Shown: positions 54,079 to 61,400 of the stretch, one piece after another | Layout: every line of letters begins with the position of its first letter | Numbering within the stretch: position 1 is the stretch's first letter | NCBI RefSeq assembly: GCF_030409325.1 | Contig: NZ_JAUFPR010000004.1 | Location: forward strand, 357,548 to 421,547 | Direction: 5' to 3' | From: Mucilaginibacter aquaedulcis | GTDB taxonomy: Bacteria; Bacteroidota; Bacteroidia; Sphingobacteriales; Sphingobacteriaceae | Length of the DNA: 64,000 nt | Notes under the pieces: model-generated | The model's database searches: none | Seen by the model: only the letters and a program-made list of their open reading frames with translations | Told to the model about the DNA's origin: nothing | Position numbers and translations under genes: made by a program

Positions 54079-54984
54079 TTGGTTTTGGTTTTTACGGAAT
54101 ACATTGGGCGAAACGCCATTCTTCTTTTTAAAGAGCTTGGAGAAATAAAACACAGAATCAAACCCAGTTTGGTAAGCTATTTCATTGATATTTAAAACCG
54201 TAGAGGTAAGCAGGTCTTTAGCCCGGGCCAGCCGCAGGTTTAAATGATACTGATTGGGCGATTCGCCTGTGATCTGTTTAAATGCCTTGCGAAAAGAGGA
54301 ATATCCCATTGGCAACTCCGCTGCCAGCTTTTCCATATCAAGGGCATCTTCAAACGATTCCTGGATAATGAATTTTGCCTTTGATATGAGTTTCCCCACC
54401 GGGTCATTACTGTACTCCTGGTGATGGTGGGCTATGTTATTGATGAGCCCCAAAATTTGCATGGTAATGCCGGCAATATGTTGCGGATAACCCGTTAATG
54501 ATGCCTGTACCGATTCAATTAAATTACGGAACATGATCAGTATATCCTTGTTTAAACCCAAAGAAACAAAAGGATTTTCCTTATCGAAAAACCCGTTGGC
54601 CATCAACTGCTCTATATAATATCCGTTAAACCCTACCCAATATTCTTCCCAGCCCGATTTAGGGTCAGGCTTGTAACGGTGCCATACACCCGGGTACAGA
54701 AAAAAACTGGTCCCGGCCGTAATATCAGTTGGCTGTGTTAATGCCGAACCATATACACCCTTCCCCTTTGAAATAAAAACTATATAATAATCATTTAGTA
54801 TGCGCCCCCTGTTCCAGGTTAAATGATGACTTTGCGGGTGTACCTCGTTAGGGTAATTATCATGGGGTTCAATTTTTGAGTACCCCACGGTGGTAACATA
54901 CATCCCCCACCGTTCTTCAACAGGAGTTATATTTAAGTATTTAAAATAATTATGCAGCATCCGTAATTGGTTGCGGATATACAT
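54070..54984 (-). CDS. AraC-family regulator 2 of the utilisation locus
   Basis: A 304-residue paralogue of regulator 1. They align from the N-terminus (NITPVEERWGMYVTTVGYSKIEPHDNYP; LTWNRGRILNDYYIVFISKGKGVYGS) through the double HTH (LPMGYSSFRKAFKQITGESPNQYHL; FDSVFYFSKLFKKKNGVSPNVFRK). It sits at the far end of the PhyH operon and next to the DUF3863-like gene. The two regulators may sense different sugars or the same one. Confidence 0.9.
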   Translation of the reverse strand: MYIRNQLRMLHNYFKYLNITPVEERWGMYVTTVGYSKIEPHDNYPNEVHPQSHHLTWNRGRILNDYYIVFISKGKGVYGSALTQPTDITAGTSFFLYPGVWHRYKPDPKSGWEEYWVGFNGYYIEQLMANGFFDKENPFVSLGLNKDILIMFRNLIESVQASLTGYPQHIAGITMQILGLINNIAHHHQEYSNDPVGKLISKAKFIIQESFEDALDMEKLAAELPMGYSSFRKAFKQITGESPNQYHLNLRLARAKDLLTSTVLNINEIAYQTGFDSVFYFSKLFKKKNGVSPNVFRKNQNQLY

Positions 54985-55305
54985 TGGTTTATGTATGGTA
55001 TCCGTATGGTTAATGAGGATTAAAATAACTAATTAAAAGCAATTATGTATACATTTTTAACTCAAAAAGCCAATCCTGATTGAAAGATATTTATTTGTAT
55101 AAGATGGTTAACTTTCACCCATAGTTAAAATCTATGAATAAATTAATATCTATCAATTATTTCTATAATCAGCTATATTCAGGATAGACAAGGATGGCCA
55201 TTTCAATCAAACATGGCTATCTTAGAACCTTCAACCAAAAATTCAGCTAATTTAGGTTAGCGAAACATTATCGCATTTATCCAACAACTATACCTCTTCA
55301 TTCCA
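54985..55305. other. 321-nt divergent gap upstream of the DUF3863-like gene
   Basis: An AT-rich gap between AraC 2 (minus) and the DUF3863-like gene (plus). A partial regulator core TCAAAAAG occurs at 55062-55069, and a near -7 box TAACTTTC at 55109-55116. Their spacing is about 9 nt shorter than at the other promoters, so this is only a weak candidate. No gene is seen. Confidence 0.4.
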
Positions 55306-56997
55306 ATGAAAAAAATCATCTCCCGGAACATCCTGACGAGCATCTTTTTAGGCCTGATCTGCCTTTGTGGCTTAAACGCTTTTAGTAAATCTATACAGCC
55401 TGAAGATGAACCCACTCCCAAAATAGTCAACATCGTTAATTTCATTCGCCTGCTTGAACCGCGTGACCCTGCAATTACCGAAGATGTTTTATACCAGACT
55501 GTGGTGAAGCAAGTAGAGATCATGAAAAAATACAATCTCGGCGGAACGTTCTTATTACAATACGACGCCCTGATTGATCCCCGGTATCAAAAATTACTGA
55601 AAGCCCTGCCACGTGATTCATTTGAAATTGGTGCCTGGTGGGAAATTCCTCAGCCTCAGGTAGAAAAAGCCGGGCTTAAATGGCGCGGCCGTTATCCCTG
55701 GGACTGGCGCGCCAATATTGGTTTCTCTACCGGTTACACACCTAAAGAGCGCGAAAAACTGATTGATGTGTATATGGCCGAATTTAAAAAGATCTTTGGT
55801 TATTACCCTAAATCTGTAGGGTCTTGGTTTATTGATAGTTATAGCCTCAATTACATGTGCCAAAAGTATCATATTGTAGCCTCAAGCAATTGTAAGGACC
55901 AATATGGTACAGATGGGTATACCTTATGGGGAGGTTATTGGAACCAGGCATACTATCCCAGCAAGATCAATTCGTACATGCCTGCCCAAAATGAAAAAAA
56001 TCAGATTCCGGTACCTATTTTCAGGATGCTTGGAAGCGACCCTATTCGCCAGTACGACAATGGACTGGGAACAACCCGTCAGGGGGTGGTAACGCTTGAG
56101 CCTGTTTATAAATTTGGCGGTGGCGATGAGGCATGGGTAAACTGGTTTCTAAAATCGTTTACCGAGGATAAGGCTCTTGGATTTAATTATACCCAGGCAG
56201 GTCAGGAAAATTCCTTTACCTGGGATGCCATGGCAAAGGGATTTGAAATTCAGATGCCATTGATAGCCCGTTTAAGAGATGAGCATAAATTACGGGTTGA
56301 AACTATGGAGCAATCGGGCCTGTGGTTTAAGAAAAAGTATGCAGTAACCCCACCAACGTCCTTTACCGTGAGTAAAGACATTGACGGCAGCGATCTGAAA
56401 ACTGTTTGGTTCAACAGTCGTTTTTACCGCATCAATATGCTATGGGAAAATGGCAATCTGCGTATTCGTGATATTCATCTCTTTAATGAAAACTTCCCTT
56501 CTGTTTATACCAACCAGGTGGCCACATCAAACGAGTGCACCTTTTTTACACTGCCGGTTATAGATGGATATATATGGAGTAAGCCCAATGAAATTGCCGG
56601 TTTAAGGTTAAAAGCATTGGTTGATGGTAAAGAGATCATGATCCAAGGTGGCAACCCCGTTTATACGCACACCAGTAACAGCTCATTGCATATATCATGG
56701 CCCCTTACATCTGTATCAGGTTCATTCGAGGTTGATTTGAATGAAAAACAAATTACCATGCGTTTGGTAAGCCCTAAAGCCATCACCTGGTATTTTGACC
56801 TTAATACAGCTAAAGCGGCCAAACTACCATTTGAAAATATAAATAATAAAATGATCAGCTGCCGTTTTGAGGGCATGCCATACACATTAAAAGCTATTAA
56901 AGGAACATTTGAAAAACCCGGAGCAGGAAGCGTTTTCAGGTTAAAGCCTGAGAATAACACCGTCCTGTTTGATCTGTCGGATATTAAAGGAAATTAA
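55306..56997 (+). CDS. Secreted DUF3863-like protein of the utilisation locus
   Basis: A 563-residue exported protein with a signal peptide (to about residue 27). It has a barrel-like N-terminal half reminiscent of polysaccharide-deacetylase or TIM folds (IVNIVNFIRLLEPRDP, FEIGAWWEIPQPQVE, SVGSWFIDSYSLNYM, WRANIGFSTGYTP) and a beta-rich C-terminal half. It resembles DUF3863/DUF3864 proteins as I recall them. The function is unknown. A strong terminator follows. Confidence 0.6.
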   Translation: MKKIISRNILTSIFLGLICLCGLNAFSKSIQPEDEPTPKIVNIVNFIRLLEPRDPAITEDVLYQTVVKQVEIMKKYNLGGTFLLQYDALIDPRYQKLLKALPRDSFEIGAWWEIPQPQVEKAGLKWRGRYPWDWRANIGFSTGYTPKEREKLIDVYMAEFKKIFGYYPKSVGSWFIDSYSLNYMCQKYHIVASSNCKDQYGTDGYTLWGGYWNQAYYPSKINSYMPAQNEKNQIPVPIFRMLGSDPIRQYDNGLGTTRQGVVTLEPVYKFGGGDEAWVNWFLKSFTEDKALGFNYTQAGQENSFTWDAMAKGFEIQMPLIARLRDEHKLRVETMEQSGLWFKKKYAVTPPTSFTVSKDIDGSDLKTVWFNSRFYRINMLWENGNLRIRDIHLFNENFPSVYTNQVATSNECTFFTLPVIDGYIWSKPNEIAGLRLKALVDGKEIMIQGGNPVYTHTSNSSLHISWPLTSVSGSFEVDLNEKQITMRLVSPKAITWYFDLNTAKAAKLPFENINNKMISCRFEGMPYTLKAIKGTFEKPGAGSVFRLKPENNTVLFDLSDIKGN

Positions 56998-57007
56998 ATT
57001 TGCCGGC

Positions 57008-57050
57008 AAATAAACAAGCCCCGTTTATAATAAACGGGGCTTGTTTATTT
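57008..57050. terminator. Perfect 20-bp bidirectional terminator
   Basis: AAATAAACAAGCCCCGTTTA and its exact complement TAAACGGGGCTTGTTTATTT flank a 3-nt loop. It closes the polysaccharide-utilisation locus right after the DUF3863-like gene. Confidence 0.85.
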
Positions 57051-57259
57051 ATTAGGCTTGCCTTAGAAACAAACTAATAATTACATCGGGCGAATTATCA
57101 TATCGTTATGAGAGTATCACCCTTTCAATTTGATATGAAATAAAACACCATCCACACACACAACAACATAACAAATTACAAATCAACAACTTAAAAAACA
57201 CAATACCGGATTGGCATTCTTTTGGTTTGGTTCATTACAAAGGTTTATATATAATCTAT

Positions 57260-57811
57260 ATGAAAATTCATCGGTTTCAACAGCAGCTTACCAGTGCTTT
57301 AAACCATCCGTCGGGTTTACTGATAACTTTAAGACACGGAAAAATACTGATTAACTCTTTGCTGGGATGGTGCAGTGCCGGGCTCATTTCCTCTTACATG
57401 CTTACGGTTGCTATAGGTATCCATTTTTACAACCAGTTATTAAGTTTATCGGCATGGATGTCAAACCTGATTCTCGTTTTATTCATTTTACTTTTTACTC
57501 TTCTGCTGTTTATCCAATACAGGTATTCTGAAAAAAGAACCGGGAATCTCCCTCCCAAAAATAACGACATCCAACTAAACCTCAGCGGATGTTATAAAAC
57601 CAATCAAAAATTAATCATTGTGTACTTGATAGCCACCTTGGGAGTATGGCTATCTATCACTTTTATTCCTGCATCCGATAAGTATATCACAACAGGCAGC
57701 CTAATGATATCTGCTCTTGCCCTATATTTTTTCGGGTTATTCATGATCAGGAATCTATTAAAAACCAAATGTGCCATCAGGCAACTGATCAACAAAATCG
57801 GGTCATTGTAA
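57260..57811 (+). CDS. Four-helix membrane protein upstream of an aspartokinase
   Basis: 183 residues from the ATG at 57260. Four hydrophobic segments (about 33-60, 64-92, 117-137 and 142-165) alternate with short basic loops. No family was recognised. The aspartokinase gene starts 29 nt downstream, so the two are probably one operon. The function is unknown. Confidence 0.6.
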   Translation: MKIHRFQQQLTSALNHPSGLLITLRHGKILINSLLGWCSAGLISSYMLTVAIGIHFYNQLLSLSAWMSNLILVLFILLFTLLLFIQYRYSEKRTGNLPPKNNDIQLNLSGCYKTNQKLIIVYLIATLGVWLSITFIPASDKYITTGSLMISALALYFFGLFMIRNLLKTKCAIRQLINKIGSL

Positions 57812-57840
57812 TAAAGCCCGAAATCGCTAATAAATCAATC

Positions 57841-59214
57841 ATGCTTACTGTAGAAAAAATTGGGGGCACCTCTATGAGTGCCCTCCAGGATGTTATTAAT
57901 AATATTATTTTTTATCAAACCCCACAAAAAGATATTTATAACCGCGTTTTTATAGTTTCTGCTTTTGCCGGGGTTACAGATATGCTATTGGAGAATAAAA
58001 AAACGGGGAGCCCAGGTGTGTACCATCGTCTTGCCAAACACCAGGACTTTAACAAATCCCTGAAATCGGTTATCACAAAATTAAAAGCCATTAATCGGGA
58101 TTATGTAAGCTTAGGTCTTGATTTGGCAGCAGCCGACTTGTTTATTGAAGAGCATATTAAAACGGCCCGAAAGTTTTTATCTAATCTGGCCAATATACTG
58201 GCGTCCGGCTATGTGCGAAAAGAAAATATCCTGCAAGCTGCCCGTGAGATCCTGGCCTCCATTGGTGAAAGCCACTCGGCATTTATCCTGACAAACATAT
58301 TGCTTAACAGTGGCATTCATACGCAGCTAATTGACCTTTGTGGTTTTGACGATCACCGTTCCTTTACTATTGACCAGCGTATAAGACAAGCCTTTAAAGG
58401 GATAGATCTTAAAAATAACATTTGCATTGTTACAGGGTACGCCAAAGGCACCGAAGGTATTATGCGCGAATTTGACCGGGGCTATTCGGAAGTAACTTTC
58501 AGTAAAATTGCTACACTCTTAAAACCTAAAGAGGCCATTATACACAAAGAATATCATTTATCAACAGCCGATCCGGCCATTGTAGGGGTAGAAAACTGCC
58601 TGCCGGTGGGATTTACCAATTATGACATTACCGATCAGCTGGCCGATGTAGGCATGGAGGCCATTCACCCAAAAGCTTCAAAACCCTTAGAGATCAATGG
58701 CATCAATCTGCGCATAAAAAACACCTTTCAACCTTCTCATCCCGGAACTTTGATCACCCGGGAATTTATTTGCCAGCAGAAACGCGTTGAAGTAATTACC
58801 GGGACCGACAAACTCCTGATGATAGATATTTATGACCCCCTGATGGTGGGCGCGGTTGGAAGCGATCTGAAAATTATGGAGATATTTAGTCATCACCATA
58901 TCAGTTATACCTTTAAAACAACCAGCGCCAACAGTATTTCTGTAGTGATATGGGAACGGGATTATTCACGCAAACTGATCAGCGATCTGGAAGATGACTT
59001 TGAAAAAGTTACTATAGATAAAGTTGCCCTGGTCTGTTTATTGGGCACCAATATGGATCAGCCTGGATTATTGGCTAAAAGCGCGCTCTTATTAACAAAC
59101 AACAAAATAAATATTATAAGCGCCGGTTTTACCATCAGAAAGGTCAATATTCAATTTATTGTGGCACGCGAAGACTTTAAACATGCCATTATAGCTCTAA
59201 ATAGCAAAATGTAA
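57841..59214 (+). CDS. Aspartate kinase, ectoine-type-like
   Basis: 457 residues from the ATG at 57841. It phosphorylates L-aspartate. The N-terminal motif VEKIGGTSMS replaces the common KFGGTS, and NRVFIVSAFAGVTDMLLENKKTGSPGVY follows; both resemble the Ask_Ect aspartokinases of ectoine clusters. Two ACT domains end the protein (about 310-457). No asd, ectA, ectB or ectC lies nearby, so its pathway is unclear; it could serve the general aspartate pathway with altered feedback. Confidence 0.85.
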   Translation: MLTVEKIGGTSMSALQDVINNIIFYQTPQKDIYNRVFIVSAFAGVTDMLLENKKTGSPGVYHRLAKHQDFNKSLKSVITKLKAINRDYVSLGLDLAAADLFIEEHIKTARKFLSNLANILASGYVRKENILQAAREILASIGESHSAFILTNILLNSGIHTQLIDLCGFDDHRSFTIDQRIRQAFKGIDLKNNICIVTGYAKGTEGIMREFDRGYSEVTFSKIATLLKPKEAIIHKEYHLSTADPAIVGVENCLPVGFTNYDITDQLADVGMEAIHPKASKPLEINGINLRIKNTFQPSHPGTLITREFICQQKRVEVITGTDKLLMIDIYDPLMVGAVGSDLKIMEIFSHHHISYTFKTTSANSISVVIWERDYSRKLISDLEDDFEKVTIDKVALVCLLGTNMDQPGLLAKSALLLTNNKINIISAGFTIRKVNIQFIVAREDFKHAIIALNSKM

Positions 59215-59250
59215 TTAATATGATATGAAGCTTAAATAATTCTTTTAAAA

Positions 59251-59288
59251 GACGAAAGGCTCGTGAATAATAATCACGAGCCTTTTGT
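59251..59288. terminator. Bidirectional terminator after the aspartokinase gene
   Basis: AAAGGCTCGTGA (59255-59266) and TCACGAGCCTTT (59274-59285) form a perfect 12-bp stem with a 7-nt loop and T/A flanks, between the convergent aspartokinase and aldo/keto reductase genes. Confidence 0.8.
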
Positions 59289-59308
59289 GCTATAATAAAT
59301 ATTACGGC

Positions 59309-60235
59309 TTATTCAGCTTTCTCTTCCTCTGTACGTCTTGGGATGAAACCAGGGACACCAGTTGTCACCACGCCGTTATACCTTTCCCTGGTTTGAATAT
59401 TATTGATTTCCTCAAACGCGTCTTCAGGTAAAGGAGCGATGTCAAAGTTCTCCTGTGCACGAGCCTTACTTTTTGGCGTGGTAAGTAAAGCTGTACCGCG
59501 TTGTATAGCCCATGCCAGCAGTACCTGGGCAGGTGTTTTCCCAATACGCGCGGCAATACTTAAAATAACCGGATCCTCAAGCGGACCAGGTTTTATGCCG
59601 TGCCCCAGGGGTGCAAAGGCCAAAAACGTAATATCTCTCTCCTTACAATATTCCAGCAACTCTGTTTCCGGCAAATAAGGGTGCGACTCGATCTGAACCA
59701 CAGCAGGCTTAATTCTTGCCGATTCATAGATCCGCGATAATTCCTCTAAGCCTACGTCTGACAATCCTATTGCCCGGCATTTGCCACTATCTACCAGCTC
59801 TTCCATCGCTTTCCAGGTGTCAAGCAATGTAACTCCTTTATCGTAAATAACGTTGCCATTTTCATCACGAGGGTCCTGATTTTCCCCGGGTTGAAATGCG
59901 AACGGTGTATGAATAAGATAAAGATCCAGGTAATCAATCTGGAGCCTTTTCAAACTTTCCTCAAATGCAGGTCTTACGTTCTCGGGCCTATGATTCGTAT
60001 TCCACAGCTTGGTAGTAACAAAAATTTCCTCCCGTGGAATGCCTTCAGCCATACCTGCTTGTAACGCCTCACCTACTTCACGCTCATTTCGGTATCGTTC
60101 TGCACAATCAAAGTGACGGAATCCAGCATCGAGAGCATCTTTGGTGGCACGCAAAGTTTCGGCGGGATCAGGGATCAGGGTACCAAACCCGAGCACCGGC
60201 ATGTTAAGCGCGTTGTTTGTTCTATTCGTTTTCAT
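59309..60235 (-). CDS. Aldo/keto reductase
   Basis: A 308-residue NADPH-dependent oxidoreductase with a TIM barrel. Catalytic residues are in DCAERYRNE (Asp, Tyr), TTKLWN (Lys) and LIHTP (His), and the C-terminal LTTPKSKARAQEN binds the cofactor phosphate. It reduces an unspecified aldehyde or ketone. A CRP-like palindrome lies about 110 nt upstream of its start. Confidence 0.92.
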   Translation of the reverse strand: MKTNRTNNALNMPVLGFGTLIPDPAETLRATKDALDAGFRHFDCAERYRNEREVGEALQAGMAEGIPREEIFVTTKLWNTNHRPENVRPAFEESLKRLQIDYLDLYLIHTPFAFQPGENQDPRDENGNVIYDKGVTLLDTWKAMEELVDSGKCRAIGLSDVGLEELSRIYESARIKPAVVQIESHPYLPETELLEYCKERDITFLAFAPLGHGIKPGPLEDPVILSIAARIGKTPAQVLLAWAIQRGTALLTTPKSKARAQENFDIAPLPEDAFEEINNIQTRERYNGVVTTGVPGFIPRRTEEEKAE

Positions 60236-60565
60236 GATATATTTATTTTATGTGCTTTCTTTTTTTGCCAACTAACACTGTGGCTATAGACACTTAAAAA
60301 TTAAAATTAGCATGTAATTACGATATAAAGTTACAGGAAACTATGTGATGTATATCACATTTTTGGAGAAGGGTTGAGGATTTATTTCGGGCTAAAACGT
60401 CCGATTTTTTATGGATGAATGCATTTGGGGGGATAAAAGATGATTTGTTAGTTATGCTTTTACTCAAACTCTTTTATGGTTGATTTGAATTATACAGTGG
60501 GATTGGATGATTACATTCAAGATTAGCTAAGCAAATATCCTACCTTAGTATTAACCTAAAATCAC
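60236..60565. other. 330-nt divergent gap with a CRP-like site
   Basis: The gap lies between the aldo/keto reductase (minus) and DUF6438 lipoprotein (plus) starts. It holds no gene. The only strong feature is the palindrome at 60343-60360. Confidence 0.4.
60343..60360. promoter_or_regulatory. CRP/FNR-type palindrome
   Basis: ATGTGATGTATATCACAT is a perfect 18-bp palindrome that contains TGTGA-N6-TCACA, the classical CRP half-site arrangement. Bacteroidota encode CRP/FNR-family regulators with similar sites. It may control the aldo/keto reductase. Confidence 0.5.
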
Positions 60566-61135
60566 ATGAAACAATATCTGACACTTTTATTTTTAATAGC
60601 TTTTTTATCATCTTGTGATAAACATTCGCATAGACAAGATGAGATCTCTAGAATTGAAATAGCTACTGGTGGGTGCTTTGGTCCTTGTCAATCAACAATT
60701 GTAAGTATAGATAGCTCTCTTGATTATAGATATTTCGGGGGAGAAACTTATTTTACTTTACCGTCTGATGCTAAAATCAACGGGAAGCTTAATGGATATT
60801 ATTTTGCAAAAATCACTCCTGGTTTTTGGGATACTTTAAACATTAAGCTTGATGAAATAAACTATAAAAAGCTTGATACTTCATATCAACATTCAGTTGA
60901 CGACCAAAGTTTGGAAGTATTTATTCATTACAATAATAAAATCAAGCATATTAAAGCACAATCTGCGAGTTTACCAGAGAATGCTGTACACATGTTTTAC
61001 TACGTGATTAACAGCTATAAGACTATAAAACCTAAACCAACTAAGGATACATTCAATTTTGAATCCGAAATACAAAGGCCTATTCCAATGCCTGATGTAC
61101 ATAATGTTAAATTTCCTCCACCATCGAAAGAATAG
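60566..61135 (+). CDS. DUF6438-like lipoprotein
   Basis: A 189-residue lipoprotein (lipobox LSSC, Cys about 17). The segment ISRIEIATGGCFGPCQSTIVSIDSS, with its GPC motif, matches DUF6438 as I recall it; the family has no known function. Its AT-rich composition exceeds that of the neighbours. It is monocistronic and followed by a terminator. Confidence 0.75.
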   Translation: MKQYLTLLFLIAFLSSCDKHSHRQDEISRIEIATGGCFGPCQSTIVSIDSSLDYRYFGGETYFTLPSDAKINGKLNGYYFAKITPGFWDTLNIKLDEINYKKLDTSYQHSVDDQSLEVFIHYNNKIKHIKAQSASLPENAVHMFYYVINSYKTIKPKPTKDTFNFESEIQRPIPMPDVHNVKFPPPSKE

Positions 61136-61153
61136 TTGAAGAATTAAAATTGA

Positions 61154-61183
61154 GAAGCCTTCAGATTCTAATCTAAAGGCTTC
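61154..61183 (+). terminator. Terminator of the DUF6438 gene
   Basis: GAAGCCTTCAGAT pairs with ATCTAAAGGCTTC (one mismatch) around a 4-nt loop, 18 nt after the stop codon. The following sequence is only moderately T-rich. Confidence 0.6.
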
Positions 61184-61216
61184 TTCAACAATCTTTCCCA
61201 TGTATGGGCATAAATG

Positions 61217-61288
61217 TGGTCCCGACGAGAATCGAACTCATATCTAGAGTTTAGGAAACTCCTATTCTATCCGTTGAACTACGGGACC
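61217..61288 (-). tRNA. tRNA-Arg (anticodon CCT)
   Basis: A 72-nt cloverleaf on the minus strand. The acceptor stem is GGTCCCG/CGGGACC with discriminator A. The D stem is GTTC/GAAT, the anticodon stem GGAGT/ACTCT with loop TTCCTAA (anticodon CCT, decoding AGG), and the T stem ATGAG/CTCGT with loop TTCGATT. CCA is not encoded. Confidence 0.95.
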
Positions 61289-61400
61289 AGTATTGCTGAT
61301 AAATGGCTGGGCTATTTATCAGCTTGCAAAGGTGCAAATTATAGATGAAAAATCACACCCTTGCTCATCAAATTTTTATGAGTACCGTTCAGGTTATAAA

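Noticed and set aside
55062..55116. Sixth regulator site upstream of the DUF3863-like gene
   Set aside because: Only the TCAAAAAG core matches, the -7 candidate ends in C instead of G, and the spacing is about 9 nt shorter than at the four good promoters.
57260..59214. Ectoine biosynthesis cluster
   Set aside because: Only the aspartokinase resembles that pathway; no acetyltransferase, aminotransferase or ectoine synthase is encoded in the window.
61217..61288. tRNA-Arg as an integration site
   Set aside because: No duplicated tRNA 3' end or integrase gene is visible in the window.
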